A stretch of 64,000 bases of DNA from Candidatus Scatomonas pullistercoris. Lineage in GTDB: Bacteria; Bacillota; Clostridia; Lachnospirales; Lachnospiraceae. Below, in pieces: positions 1 to 10,126 of the stretch; the stretch's first letter is position 1; each line of letters opens with the position of its first letter. The notes below the pieces were generated by a model that worked only from the letters and a program-made list of their open reading frames with translations, was not told the origin of the DNA and ran no database searches. The DNA lies in the NCBI GenBank assembly GCA_018713515.1, contig DVOO01000013.1:85292-149291 (forward strand). The letters run 5' to 3'. Position numbers and translations under genes: made by a program.

Positions 1-787
1 CTCTGCTGATGCCTGTCCCTCCGCCGACGCCTGCCAGCTCAATCACAAATCCGCCGCTGCCGTCAGCGGTAATTTCCGCCCCTCCCAGGGAGGGACCCTC
101 AAAGGTCACAGAAGAGCCGCCCACACACTGGAAGATTCCGTTTCCGGCCGTTACGTACACATCGATTTTATAAGTTCCGGTATGAGAACCATGGGCGCGG
201 ATATCCATATCTACAAAATATGTTCCCTCTCCGGCTGCCTCCGCCGTATACCATACCAGATCACTCTGATCCGGCCGGCTCCATATAGGTACCTGCACTT
301 TGGAGACTCCGGAGGGGCTGCTGACTCCCTCCACCACTACTCTGCAGGTTCCGCCGTTCTGATTTTCAATGCTTACCTCCGCCATGGCGCTGCCCGACAG
401 GGTAATGGCGCGGCCGGCCAGGCCCTCCATCTGTCCGTCCGCGTGCCTTCTGTAGATATGTACCTGATAGGTTCCGGCAGTCCTGTGCTGGGAGATGCTG
501 CGGTCACAGCAGTAGACGCCCTGATCCTCCCTTTCCAGCACGCACCAGGCCAGATCATCCTGGCCTCCGTTCTCACTCCAGATGGCTGCCAGGAGATCTT
601 CCCCGGCGCTCAGCTCGCAGCCCCGCACCTGCACGGTGCAGACCGTCTCATTTTCCGACAGGTATACCTCTACTTCGGCTGTTTCACCTGCATCTCTCTG
701 TTCCTCTGCCGCTGCCGGAACAGCGGAGGTCAGCAGCAGGCTGACCAGCAGCAAGAAAGCTCCGAGTCTCCGGATCCTGCTCCACAT
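1..787 (-). CDS. Secreted protein with GBS Bsp-like repeats (C-terminus cut by window edge)
   Basis: Translated by hand from the minus strand: MWSRIRRLGAFLLLVSLLLTSAVPAAAEEQRDAGETAEVEVYLSEN... = signal peptide followed by repeats of the type GTYQVHIYRR...A.., GVSKVQVPIWS...QSDLVWYTAE..GTY.VDMDIRAHGSHTGTYKIDVYV, characteristic of GBS_Bsp-like repeats. Absent from the ORF track because it runs off the window. Confidence 0.75.
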   Translation of the reverse strand, partial: MWSRIRRLGAFLLLVSLLLTSAVPAAAEEQRDAGETAEVEVYLSENETVCTVQVRGCELSAGEDLLAAIWSENGGQDDLAWCVLEREDQGVYCCDRSISQHRTAGTYQVHIYRRHADGQMEGLAGRAITLSGSAMAEVSIENQNGGTCRVVVEGVSSPSGVSKVQVPIWSRPDQSDLVWYTAEAAGEGTYFVDMDIRAHGSHTGTYKIDVYVTAGNGIFQCVGGSSVTFEGPSLGGAEITADGSGGFVIELAGVGGGTGISR

Positions 788-841
788 TTCGCCCTCCCTC
801 TGCCGCGCTTTAAACTGTGCGGTCTTTACAAAACATGAAGT

Positions 842-1930
842 TTATGCTTTTGCCTCAATATATTTTTTGGCCACCAGGGTCTCCGCGCACAGAACAGCGC
901 CGCCGGCTGCTCCCCGCACCGTGTTGTGAGACAGGCCGATGAACTTCCAGTCGTAGATGGTATCCTCACGGAGTCTTCCCACGGAAACGCCCATGCCCTT
1001 CTCATAGTCCACATCCAGCCGCACCTGGGGACGGTCGTCCTCCTCCATGTAGCGAATGAAATGCTCCGGCGCGCTGGGAAGCTTCAGCTCCTGGGGCAGT
1101 CCCCGGAAGTTTACCAGCTTTTCAACCAGCTGCTCTTTGGTGGGGTTCTTCCGGAACTTCACGAACACGGCGGCTGTGTGGCCGTTGAGCACCGGAACCC
1201 GGATACACTGGCAGGTGATCTTCGGCTCTTCCGCCTTTACGATCACGCCGTCCTCGATATGGCCCCAGAGTCTTAAGGGCTCCTGCTCGCTCTTTTCCTC
1301 CTCGCCGCCAATGTAGGGGATGATATTCTCCACCATCTCCGGCCAGTCCTTAAAGGTCTTTCCCGCTCCGGAGATTGCCTGATAGGTGGTGGCTACCACC
1401 TCATAGGGCTCAAACTCCTTCCAGGCAGTCAGCACCGGGGCGTAGCTCTGGATGGAGCAGTTGGGTTTTACAGCGATGAAGCCTCTTTTGGTTCCCAGTC
1501 TCTTTTTCTGGAACTCGATCACCTCAAAATGCTCCGGATTGATCTCCGGCACCACCATGGGGACATCCGGCGTCCAGCGGTGGGCGCTGTTGTTGGATAC
1601 CACCGGTGTCTCGGTCTTCGCGTACTCTTCCTCGATCTTCCGGATCTCATCCTTGGACATATCCACCGCGGAAAATACGAAATCCACCGTGGACGCGACC
1701 TTCTCCACTTCATTTACATTCATAACCACCAGCTTCTTTACCGCTTCCGGCATGGGGGTGGTCATCTTCCAGCGGCCTCCCACGGCCTCCTCATATGTCT
1801 TGCCTGCACTCCGGGGGCTGGCCGCCACCGTCACCACCTCAAACCAGGGATGATTTTCCAGCAGGGAAATAAATCTCTGTCCCACCATTCCGGTGGCTCC
1901 CAATACTCCGACTCTCAGCTTTTTCTCCAT
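842..1930 (-). CDS. asd: Aspartate-semialdehyde dehydrogenase
   Basis: MEKKLRVGVLGATGMVGQRFISLLENHPWF...; PNCSIQ active-site motif; ORF extended upstream in track, start set at MEKKLRV. Confidence 0.95.
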   Translation of the reverse strand: MEKKLRVGVLGATGMVGQRFISLLENHPWFEVVTVAASPRSAGKTYEEAVGGRWKMTTPMPEAVKKLVVMNVNEVEKVASTVDFVFSAVDMSKDEIRKIEEEYAKTETPVVSNNSAHRWTPDVPMVVPEINPEHFEVIEFQKKRLGTKRGFIAVKPNCSIQSYAPVLTAWKEFEPYEVVATTYQAISGAGKTFKDWPEMVENIIPYIGGEEEKSEQEPLRLWGHIEDGVIVKAEEPKITCQCIRVPVLNGHTAAVFVKFRKNPTKEQLVEKLVNFRGLPQELKLPSAPEHFIRYMEEDDRPQVRLDVDYEKGMGVSVGRLREDTIYDWKFIGLSHNTVRGAAGGAVLCAETLVAKKYIEAKA

Positions 1931-2045
1931 TTTTCTCTCCTCATTTCTGTGCAATTTGCTTGCTGTGTTTCCACAGCGCGCACATTTGTGCGTCATATGT
2001 GTATACTATACCAACTGCACAAAAATTGCAACTGTTTTTTCAGAA

Positions 2046-2083
2046 AAAGCCTTTTCCAGTGACTTCCCACCGGAAAAGGCTTT
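2046..2083 (-). terminator. Rho-independent terminator of argH
   Basis: AAAGCCTTTTCC...GGAAAAGGCTTT inverted repeat with T-tract on the minus strand, just downstream of the argH stop. Confidence 0.75.
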
Positions 2084-2099
2084 CTTTTGCGTCCCGCAA

Positions 2100-3476
2100 T
2101 TATTCGGCCAGATATGTTCTGTACTCCTCCAGCACCGGCTTCATGGCCTCCGCCCCCGGCGCTCCCAGGGTCATCCGCTTCTCCACACAGGTCTTCATGC
2201 TGATGGCCTCATAAATATCCTCCTCAAAGGCCGGGCAGAGCTTCCGGTACTCCTCCAGGGGCAGCTGATCCAGAGAACAGTTTTTCTCAATGCAGAGCAG
2301 CACCAGGCGGCCGATAATGCTGTGGGCATCCCGGAAGGGCACCCCTTTTCCAACCAGATAGTCGGCGGCATCCGTGGCGTTTGTAAACCCGTTTTTGGCG
2401 GAAGCCTCCATCACATCCTCCCGGAACTTTATGGTGGCAAGCATTCCCTCAAACAGGGCCAGACAGCCCTTCACCGTATCGATGGCATCAAAGGCCGGCT
2501 CCTTGTCCTCCTGCATATCCTTGTTGTAGGCCAGGGGCAGTCCCTTCATGGTGGTCAGAAGAGACATCAGCGCCCCGTAAACCCGGCCCGTCTTGCCCCG
2601 GACCAGCTCCGCGATGTCCGGATTTTTCTTCTGGGGCATAATGGAGCTTCCCGTGCTGTAGGCATCGTCAATCTCCACAAACCGGTATTCATTCGTATTC
2701 CAGATGATGATCTCCTCGCAGAAGCGGCTCAGGTGCATCATAATCGTGGACAGGGCGGCCAGCAGCTCGATCACATAGTCCCGGTCGGACACGGAATCCA
2801 TGCTGTTGCGGGTGGGCCCGTAAAAATCCAGGAGGGACGCCGTGTACGCCCGGTCCAGAGGGTAGGTGGTGCCGGCCAGGGCTCCCGCCCCCAGCGGGCA
2901 GTAGTTCATCCGCTCATAAATATCGTGCAGCCTTCCCCGGTCCCGGCGGAACATTTCAAAATAAGCTCCCAGATGATGGGCAAGGGTCAGGGGCTGGGCC
3001 TTCTGCAGATGGGTAAATCCCGGCATGTAGGTGTGCAGATGCTCCTCCATCAGCCGCTCGATGGTAACCAGCAGCTTCTTTAACAGAGCGTCCAGCTCCT
3101 GGATCTCGTCCCGGACGTACAGCTTCATGTCCAGAGCCACCTGATCGTTGCGGCTGCGGCCTGTATGCAGCTTCTTCCCCACATCTCCGATGCGGCTGAT
3201 CAGATTCGCCTCCACAAAGCTGTGGATATCCTCATACTCTTCTGTGACGGGAAGTTTTCCGCTCTCCACATCCTCCAGGATTCCCTTAAGTCCTTCCTCA
3301 ATCTTCTTCCCCTCTTCCTCTGTCAGGATTCCCTGCTTTGCCAGCATCTTCACATGGGCCAGACTTCCCCGGATATCCTGCCGGTAAAGCTTCCGGTCAA
3401 AGGTGATGGATGCGTTGAAATTGTAGACCAGTTTGTCTGTCTCCTTGGTAAATCTTCCTCCCCAAAGCTGTGCCAT
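2100..3476 (-). CDS. argH: Argininosuccinate lyase
   Basis: MAQLWGGRFTKETDKLVYNFNASI..., GSSIMPQKKNPD signature. Confidence 0.97.
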   Translation of the reverse strand: MAQLWGGRFTKETDKLVYNFNASITFDRKLYRQDIRGSLAHVKMLAKQGILTEEEGKKIEEGLKGILEDVESGKLPVTEEYEDIHSFVEANLISRIGDVGKKLHTGRSRNDQVALDMKLYVRDEIQELDALLKKLLVTIERLMEEHLHTYMPGFTHLQKAQPLTLAHHLGAYFEMFRRDRGRLHDIYERMNYCPLGAGALAGTTYPLDRAYTASLLDFYGPTRNSMDSVSDRDYVIELLAALSTIMMHLSRFCEEIIIWNTNEYRFVEIDDAYSTGSSIMPQKKNPDIAELVRGKTGRVYGALMSLLTTMKGLPLAYNKDMQEDKEPAFDAIDTVKGCLALFEGMLATIKFREDVMEASAKNGFTNATDAADYLVGKGVPFRDAHSIIGRLVLLCIEKNCSLDQLPLEEYRKLCPAFEEDIYEAISMKTCVEKRMTLGAPGAEAMKPVLEEYRTYLAE

Positions 3477-3501
3477 ATGCTTTCCTCTCTTTCTTCTCGT
3501 T

Positions 3502-4149
3502 CTATGCTTCCCGGGCAGATGCCCGCTGTTTTCTCTCCTGTGCCTCTTTTCTGGAAAAGACGCAGCCGCAGTAATCCTGCCTGTACAGGCCGTACTCCGC
3601 CGACAGTTCGATGGAGCGCTTGTAGCCGTCCCGCTTTTTAAAATCCGAAACCAGGTAGGGAACCTGAAACTCCTCTCCCAGGCGGATTCCAATTTCGTTG
3701 AGTTTTTCCGCGTTTTTCAGAGGACTGATGGAAAGGGTTGTTGTGAAATAATCGCAGTGAAGTTCCGCCGCTTTCTTCCCCGCCTCCCTGAGGCGCAGCT
3801 CGTAGCAGCGGAAGCATCTCTCCCCTCCCTCGGGAATGTCCTCCGTGCCCCGGACCTTCTCGTAGAACCGTCCGCAGTTGAAGGGTCCTTCCGCGAAATC
3901 CACCGGATGATCCAGGGGCATTCGGCCAATCAGCCGCTTCTGCTCCTCCACCCGGTGGCGGTACTCTTCCTCCGGATAAATATTGGGATTATAATAAAAT
4001 ACAGTGATCCGGAAATATCTGGATAAGTATTCCAGCACATAGCTGCTGCAGGGAGCGCAGCAGCTGTGGAGAAGAAGAGAAGGCGTCCTCCCCTCCCCGC
4101 TTATCCCTTCCAGAATTTTGTCAAGCTCCTTCTGATAGTTTCTCTTCAT
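3502..4149 (-). CDS. queH: Epoxyqueuosine reductase QueH (DUF208)
   Basis: LLLHSCCAPCSSYVLEYLSRYFRITVFYYNPNIYPEEEYRHR and C-terminal DYCGCVFS Cys motif. Confidence 0.85.
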   Translation of the reverse strand: MKRNYQKELDKILEGISGEGRTPSLLLHSCCAPCSSYVLEYLSRYFRITVFYYNPNIYPEEEYRHRVEEQKRLIGRMPLDHPVDFAEGPFNCGRFYEKVRGTEDIPEGGERCFRCYELRLREAGKKAAELHCDYFTTTLSISPLKNAEKLNEIGIRLGEEFQVPYLVSDFKKRDGYKRSIELSAEYGLYRQDYCGCVFSRKEAQERKQRASAREA

Positions 4150-5176
4150 TTTTCTCCCTTCTGCGTCCAAAATAAAAATGGCCGATGATCGTCAGCACCG
4201 CGCAGAGAAACAGTTCCACGTAGTAGCTGATGCCGCGGCTTAAGACCATGCCCGGCAGCACCCGTGCCGCTCCGAAAACGGATTCGAAGAGCCGCAGGAA
4301 CAGGGTCTCGCTGGCGCCCATGCCCCCCGGCAGCGGCAGCATATCCGCCGAGACGGAAATGGAAGCCTGCAGGATCAGTATGGTCCCCGGCGAAGTGCCG
4401 GAAAGCCCGAAGGCCCGGAATACAAACCAGGTGGCGCCAAACAGCACGAACCGCTGAACCACAGAGAGAATAAAAACGAGAATCATCACCGGCACGTGGT
4501 CCTTGAAAAAGGAGGCTGTGGACTTGTAGCGGTCCATGGCCGCAGAAAGCTTTTCCACCCGACCTTCCTTATGCTTCATCAGTCTTTTTTTCTCCAGCCA
4601 TCCCAGACCCTTGATCATCCCCTTCTTGGCCAGCGTGGGATGAAAAATAAACAGAATCAGCAGAAAACAGAAACCGCTGTTCAGAAACAGGCCCACGCCG
4701 AAAAGCGGCAGCACACCGTGAAAATACCTGCCCAGCAGCCCCTGTCCGAAGATGATCAGCCCGAAGCCCACCGCTACCAGCACCATCTTGTACATCAGGG
4801 TAACCAGCAGCATGATCAGGGAAGATACAGAGATCGGAACTTTTTCCTTCTTCATATAGTAAATCTGCATGGGAGGTCCTCCTCCGGCAAAGGGCGTGAT
4901 ATTACCGAAAAAATAGCCGATGCCGGAGAGCAGAAAACATTTGCCGAAGCCTACCGGCTGCCGGATCCTTCCCATCATAATCCGGATAATCAGCGCTCCA
5001 AGGGCGATAAACGCCAGCACGCAGAAGACGGCGCCCAGAAGCCAGCGCCCGTCGGTTTTCATCATGCTCGCTCCCAGGTCATCTATATTCTCACCTCTCA
5101 GTACTCCCACAACCGTCAGAAGGAAAACGGCCGCCAGAAATATAAGGTTCACAATCCGTTTCTTTTTGTCTCTCAC
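4121..5176 (-). CDS. Flippase-like/lysylphosphatidylglycerol synthase TM-region (UPF0104) membrane protein
   Basis: Multi-TM protein; GYFFGNITPFAGGGPPMQIYYM and LPLPGGMGASE motifs of the UPF0104/LPG_synthase_TM family; 3' end overlaps queH. Confidence 0.8.
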   Translation of the reverse strand: MRDKKKRIVNLIFLAAVFLLTVVGVLRGENIDDLGASMMKTDGRWLLGAVFCVLAFIALGALIIRIMMGRIRQPVGFGKCFLLSGIGYFFGNITPFAGGGPPMQIYYMKKEKVPISVSSLIMLLVTLMYKMVLVAVGFGLIIFGQGLLGRYFHGVLPLFGVGLFLNSGFCFLLILFIFHPTLAKKGMIKGLGWLEKKRLMKHKEGRVEKLSAAMDRYKSTASFFKDHVPVMILVFILSVVQRFVLFGATWFVFRAFGLSGTSPGTILILQASISVSADMLPLPGGMGASETLFLRLFESVFGAARVLPGMVLSRGISYYVELFLCAVLTIIGHFYFGRRREKNEEKLSEGA

Positions 5177-5353
5177 TCTCGTTCAATCCTTTGTACGGGG
5201 GACCGGCCCCTTTTAATCCATTCCCTATACTACCACAAAACACGGATCGGGTAAAGAAGTCAATTATTTCCGGAGATTTCTCCCTGTCGGATACTTATGG
5301 CCCTTTTTCCGCCGGCATCATATTATAGACTATAACACACAGGAGGTTCCCTC

Positions 5354-6124
5354 ATGGAATTACTGAAACTGGAACACATTTTTCTGTCCTACCATACGCC
5401 GGGCGGAGAGACGCCGGCGCTGCAGGACGTAAGCTTTTCCCTGGAGCAGGGGGAATTTGCAGCCATCGTCGGACCCAGCGGCTGCGGAAAAAGCACTATT
5501 CTGAATCTGATCGACCGTCTGCTTCCGCCTGAATCCGGAAATATTTTTATAGAAGGAAAACCGCTTGCGGATTCCCATCTGAATATCGGCTATATGCTGC
5601 AGAAGGACCATCTTTTTGAGTGGCGGACCATTTACAGCAATGTGCTTCTGGGCCTGGAAATTCAGCACAAGCTTACGCCGGAGAACCGGGCGCGGGTGGA
5701 GGATATGCTGGAAGCCTACGGCCTGGCTCCCTTCCGGAATGCCCGTCCCTCAGAACTTTCCGGGGGCATGCGGCAGCGGGCCGCCCTGATCCGCACCCTG
5801 GCCCTGGATCCGGCGCTTCTTCTGCTGGATGAGCCTTTCTCCGCCCTGGACTATCAGACCCGTCTCCATGTGGCCGATGATATCGGGCAGATCATCCGCC
5901 GCGAAAGGAAGACGGCGCTGCTGGTGACTCACGATATTTCCGAGGCCATCAGCATGGCGGACCGGGTGATCATTCTGTCCCCCCGCCCCGCCAGAGTCCG
6001 CCGCATTGTACCCGTTTCCTTAAGCATTCCGGAACGGACGCCCATGCGCTCCCGGGAGGCACCGGAATTCAAAACGTATTTTAATCTGATCTGGAAGGAG
6101 TTAAACAGCCATGAAGGAGACTAG
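5354..6124 (+). CDS. ABC transporter ATP-binding protein (nitrate/sulfonate/taurine type)
   Basis: Walker A GPSGCGKST, signature LSGGMRQRAALIR, Walker B LLLLDEPFSALD. Confidence 0.9.
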   Translation: MELLKLEHIFLSYHTPGGETPALQDVSFSLEQGEFAAIVGPSGCGKSTILNLIDRLLPPESGNIFIEGKPLADSHLNIGYMLQKDHLFEWRTIYSNVLLGLEIQHKLTPENRARVEDMLEAYGLAPFRNARPSELSGGMRQRAALIRTLALDPALLLLDEPFSALDYQTRLHVADDIGQIIRRERKTALLVTHDISEAISMADRVIILSPRPARVRRIVPVSLSIPERTPMRSREAPEFKTYFNLIWKELNSHEGD

Positions 6125-6908
6125 CGCCCAGAAACTGTATCTGACAAAACTGAAACGGCAGAGGCGCCGGGTAACCGCCCTGCGCCTTTTTATTTTTGCG
6201 GGATTTCTGCTGCTGTGGGAGCTGGCCGCCCGCCGTGGCTGGATCGATTCCTTTATTTTCAGCAGTCCCTCCGGTCTGGCCCGCACGTTTTCCGATATGA
6301 TCGCCGGACAGTCCCTGGCTTCCCATATCGGCGTCACCATGGCTGAGACTCTGCTGAGCTTTTTTCTGGTGACCGTCCTGGCCGTATCGGCTGCGGTGCT
6401 GCTCTGGCTGTTTCCCGGGTTTGCCCGGGTATCAGAACCCTATCTGGTAGTGCTCAACAGCCTGCCAAAGTCCGCGCTGGCGCCTCTGCTCATCGTCTGG
6501 CTGGGTGCCAACATGCGGACCATTATCGTAGCCGGCATGTCCGTAGCCCTCTTCGGCTCCATCCTGAATCTTTATACCGGTTTCCGGGAGGTGGATCCCG
6601 ACATGCTGAAGCTGATCCGCACTCTGGGCGGCGGCCGTGGAACGGCCCTGCGCAAAGTGGTTCTGCCCGCCTCCGTCCCCTATCTGATCAGCACCTTTAA
6701 GGTAAATATCGGCCTCTGCCTGGTGGGGGTGGTCATCGGCGAGTTCATCGGGGCAAGAAAAGGCCTGGGTTACCTGATCATTTATGGCACCCAGGTCTTT
6801 AAACTCAATATGGTCATCCTGTCTATTGTCATTCTCTGCGTGATCGCCGTCGTTCTCTACGCCCTGCTGGGGCTGCTGGAAAAACGGTATCTTAAACGGA
6901 GGGGGTAA
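6111..6908 (+). CDS. ABC transporter permease (nitrate/sulfonate/taurine type, BPD_transp_1)
   Basis: TM protein with EAA-like segment (ADPDMLKLIRTLGG..LRKVVLPASVPYLIS); overlaps the ATPase gene. Confidence 0.88.
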   Translation: MKETSAQKLYLTKLKRQRRRVTALRLFIFAGFLLLWELAARRGWIDSFIFSSPSGLARTFSDMIAGQSLASHIGVTMAETLLSFFLVTVLAVSAAVLLWLFPGFARVSEPYLVVLNSLPKSALAPLLIVWLGANMRTIIVAGMSVALFGSILNLYTGFREVDPDMLKLIRTLGGGRGTALRKVVLPASVPYLISTFKVNIGLCLVGVVIGEFIGARKGLGYLIIYGTQVFKLNMVILSIVILCVIAVVLYALLGLLEKRYLKRRG

Positions 6909-7737
6909 GCTTTTCATCCATGCTGCCGGAGCGGAATCCCTCCAGATCCAGAGTGATATAGGCAAATCCCAGCCCTCTCATGATCTGGAGGATTTTTTTT
7001 GCTTCCCCGGCTGCCCGCAGAAGTTCCTCCAGTTCTACCTCCAGCCGCAGGATCTCCCCGTGAAGTCTGGCCCGCACCTGGCAGAACCCCAGCTTTCTGA
7101 GCGCTTCCTCCGCCTGCTCCAGCTTTTTCAGCTTTTCCGCCTCCAGACGGGCCCCGTAGGGGAGCCGGGTGGCCATGCAGGGAGAGGAGGGGCGTTCTGC
7201 CGTGGAAATGCCCAGTTCTCCGGCATACCTGCGCACCTCCACCTTCGTAAATCCCGTATCCGCCAGAGGACTGGCAATCCCCAGTTCCCGGACGGCTTTC
7301 AGCCCCGGACGGTATTCTCCCAGATCATCCGCGTTGCTTCCTTCGATCACCGTTTCCGCGCCCAATGCCTCCGCTTCTTTTAAGGCTTTCTGAAATAAAA
7401 GCCGTTTGCAGAGATAACAGCGGTCCGGAGGATTGTTCCGGATCTCCGGCAGTTCCGCCAGCTCGTCCACCGGGATCACTTTCTGTACCACTCCCGCCTC
7501 CGCGGCAGTCCTTTCAGCCGCCCGCATATCTGTCCGCGGATGCAGGGTCGTATCAAAGGTGAGGGCATACAGCTTTGTCCCTCTCTCCTCTGCCGCCTGC
7601 CTGGCCAGATACAGAAGGAGGGAGCTGTCCGCTCCCCCTGAAAACGCCAGGCACACGTCCCTCTCTGCCAGTTTTCTCATCCGTTCCAAAAGCCGTTCCT
7701 TTTTCTGTTCCCACAGAATCCTGCTCTTATCTGTCAT
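6892..7737 (-). CDS. larE: ATP-dependent sacrificial sulfur transferase LarE
   Basis: PP-loop LAFSGGADSSLLLYLA; CYLCKRLLF; SSPCMATRLPYG (candidate sacrificial Cys). Confidence 0.85.
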   Translation of the reverse strand: MTDKSRILWEQKKERLLERMRKLAERDVCLAFSGGADSSLLLYLARQAAEERGTKLYALTFDTTLHPRTDMRAAERTAAEAGVVQKVIPVDELAELPEIRNNPPDRCYLCKRLLFQKALKEAEALGAETVIEGSNADDLGEYRPGLKAVRELGIASPLADTGFTKVEVRRYAGELGISTAERPSSPCMATRLPYGARLEAEKLKKLEQAEEALRKLGFCQVRARLHGEILRLEVELEELLRAAGEAKKILQIMRGLGFAYITLDLEGFRSGSMDEKLTPSV

Positions 7738-7752
7738 TCGATTCCGTCCTTT

Positions 7753-8868
7753 TTATTTTACAGTCACCAGCTCATAGTCCATCGTGCCAAGCCCGATCTT
7801 CTCCGCATGTTCCAGGCAGGACCGCCAATTCGTATCCGGAGATACGGCATGGAAATAGTCGCCGTCCCCCCGGTGCGCCCCGGCCTCTCCAAGCAGGCTG
7901 TCCGCGATCACCGGCTGAGCGTTCACCGCATCCACGCAGGCCTTATCCAGCGCTACCGGATCAAAGGAGGCAAACATTCCCACATCCGGAACAATGGGAG
8001 CGTCATTCTCCGCATGACAGTCGCAGAACGGCGATACATCCACCACTAAACTGATATGGAAGCAGGGCCGTCCGTCCACCACCGCCTTGGCGTACTCGGC
8101 GATCTTGCGGTTCATGATATCATTGGACTCGTCATAGGGCGGCACAACGGCATCCTGATGGCAGACGCCGATACAGCGCCCGCACCCTGCGCATTTGTCA
8201 TGATCGATGGAAGCCTTTTTCTGTTCCAGCGTGATGGCGTCCTGGGCGCAGATTTTCGCGCACATGCCGCAGCCGATGCACTGCTCCTGATTGACATGCG
8301 GCTTTCCGTCGCAGTGCATTTCCATCTTGCCTGCCCGGGAGCCGCAGCCCATGCCGAGATTTTTCAGAGCTCCACCGAACCCGGCATTTTCATGTCCTTT
8401 GAAATGACTGAGGCTGATCAGGATGTCCGCGTCCATGATAGCCCGCCCGATCTTGGCATTTTTTACGTATTCTCCGCCCTTCACCGGCACTTCCACATCG
8501 TCCGTTCCTTTCAGTCCGTCCGCGATCAGGATATGGCAGCCTGTGGAAAACGGGGAAAATCCGTTGATGTAGGCAGCCTCTATGTGCTCCAGCGCATTTT
8601 TTCTGCTTCCCACATACAGCGTATTGCAGTCCGTGAGAAAGGGCTTTCCGCCCAGAGATTTTACTGTCTCCACCACAGTTCTGGCGTAATTCGGCCGCAG
8701 ATAGGCCAGATTTCCCAGCTCCCCGAAATGCATCTTGATGGCTGTAAATTTATTCTGGAAATCAATCTCCCCTATCCCCGCTTTTTTTATCAGCTTTTCC
8801 AGTTTCTGCGGAAGATTGACAGAGGTTCCCGTCCTCATATCGGTAAAATAAACCTTTGCTTTTCCCAT
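7753..8868 (-). CDS. DUF362 domain-containing 4Fe-4S protein
   Basis: KMHFGELGNLAYLRPNYARTVVETVK, CIGCGMCAKICAQDAI, CAGCGRCIGVCHQDAV. Confidence 0.85.
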   Translation of the reverse strand: MGKAKVYFTDMRTGTSVNLPQKLEKLIKKAGIGEIDFQNKFTAIKMHFGELGNLAYLRPNYARTVVETVKSLGGKPFLTDCNTLYVGSRKNALEHIEAAYINGFSPFSTGCHILIADGLKGTDDVEVPVKGGEYVKNAKIGRAIMDADILISLSHFKGHENAGFGGALKNLGMGCGSRAGKMEMHCDGKPHVNQEQCIGCGMCAKICAQDAITLEQKKASIDHDKCAGCGRCIGVCHQDAVVPPYDESNDIMNRKIAEYAKAVVDGRPCFHISLVVDVSPFCDCHAENDAPIVPDVGMFASFDPVALDKACVDAVNAQPVIADSLLGEAGAHRGDGDYFHAVSPDTNWRSCLEHAEKIGLGTMDYELVTVK

Positions 8869-8891
8869 CCTTTTATCCTCCCTGATGCGGA

Positions 8892-10103
8892 TCACAGATT
8901 AGCCCGCACCTGCTTCGGCTTATAACCCGCATCCTCCAGAGCCCGGATAATCTTCATCTTGTGCTCTGTGCCGAATGCCTCCATGGTAATCTTCAGTTCC
9001 ACCGCCGCATTCCGGTTGGTGCTGTAGAACTGATTGTGCTCCAGCTTGATGACATTGCCCTGCGCCTCCGCGATGACGGCGGATACGCGGGTCAGCTCGC
9101 CCGGCTTATCCGGCAGAAGCACCGAAATGGTAAAGATCCTGTCTCTGGCGATCAGGCCGTTCTGCACCACCGAGGACATGGTGATCACATCCATATTGCC
9201 GCCGCTTAAGATGGACACCACCTTTTTGCCCTTTACATCCAGATGTTTGAGGGCGGCCACGGTCAGCAGTCCTGAATTTTCCACGATCATCTTGTGATTT
9301 TCCACCATATCCAGAAAAGCCACCACCAGCTCATCGTCCTCCACGGTCAGAATCCCGTCCAGGTGCTCCTGCAGATAGGGAAAAATCTGTTCGCCGGGGC
9401 GCTTTACCGCCGTACCGTCGGCTATGGTGTTCACATAGGGAAGGGTGGTCACCTCTCCCTTCTCCAGAGATACCTGCATGCAGTTGGCTCCTGCCGGCTC
9501 CACGCCGATCACCTTAATATTGGGATTCAGAAGCTTTGCCAGGGTGGAAACGCCGGTGGCCAGGCCGCCGCCTCCGATGGGCACCAGGATATAGTCCACC
9601 AGCGGAAGATCCTTGACGATTTCCATGGCGATGGTTCCCTGCCCCGTGGCCACGGTCAGGTCATCAAATGGATGGATAAAGGTATAGCCATGCTCCTCCG
9701 CCAGGGCCAGGGCCTTCTCGCAGGCCTCATCGTACACATCCCCGTACAGCACCACCTCGGCGCCGTAGCTCTTGGTCCGCTCCACCTTGATCAGCGGCGT
9801 GGTGGTTGGCATGACAATGACTGCCTTTACGCCGAAGGCCTTGGCGGCATAGGCCACGCCCTGGGCATGATTTCCCGCCGAGGCGGTGATCAGTCCCTTC
9901 TCCCGCTCCTCGGAACTTAAGGTGCTGATCTTATAGTAGGCCCCCCGTATCTTGTACGCTCCTGTCACCTGCATATTTTCCGGCTTCAGATAGACCCGGT
10001 TGCCGGTCTGCTGGCTGAAATACTCGCTGTACACCAGCTTTGTCTCCTGGGTTACCCTTTTTACAATCTCCGAGGCTTCCTCAAATTTGTCCAATGTGAG
10101 CAT
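8892..10103 (-). CDS. ilvA: Threonine ammonia-lyase (threonine dehydratase) with C-terminal ACT domain
   Basis: KPENMQVTGAYKIRGAYYKI PLP site, GGGGLATG, C-terminal ACT-like region. Confidence 0.9.
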   Translation of the reverse strand: MLTLDKFEEASEIVKRVTQETKLVYSEYFSQQTGNRVYLKPENMQVTGAYKIRGAYYKISTLSSEEREKGLITASAGNHAQGVAYAAKAFGVKAVIVMPTTTPLIKVERTKSYGAEVVLYGDVYDEACEKALALAEEHGYTFIHPFDDLTVATGQGTIAMEIVKDLPLVDYILVPIGGGGLATGVSTLAKLLNPNIKVIGVEPAGANCMQVSLEKGEVTTLPYVNTIADGTAVKRPGEQIFPYLQEHLDGILTVEDDELVVAFLDMVENHKMIVENSGLLTVAALKHLDVKGKKVVSILSGGNMDVITMSSVVQNGLIARDRIFTISVLLPDKPGELTRVSAVIAEAQGNVIKLEHNQFYSTNRNAAVELKITMEAFGTEHKMKIIRALEDAGYKPKQVRANL

Positions 10104-10126
10104 GTCTGTTCCTTCTTTCTCTTCTC

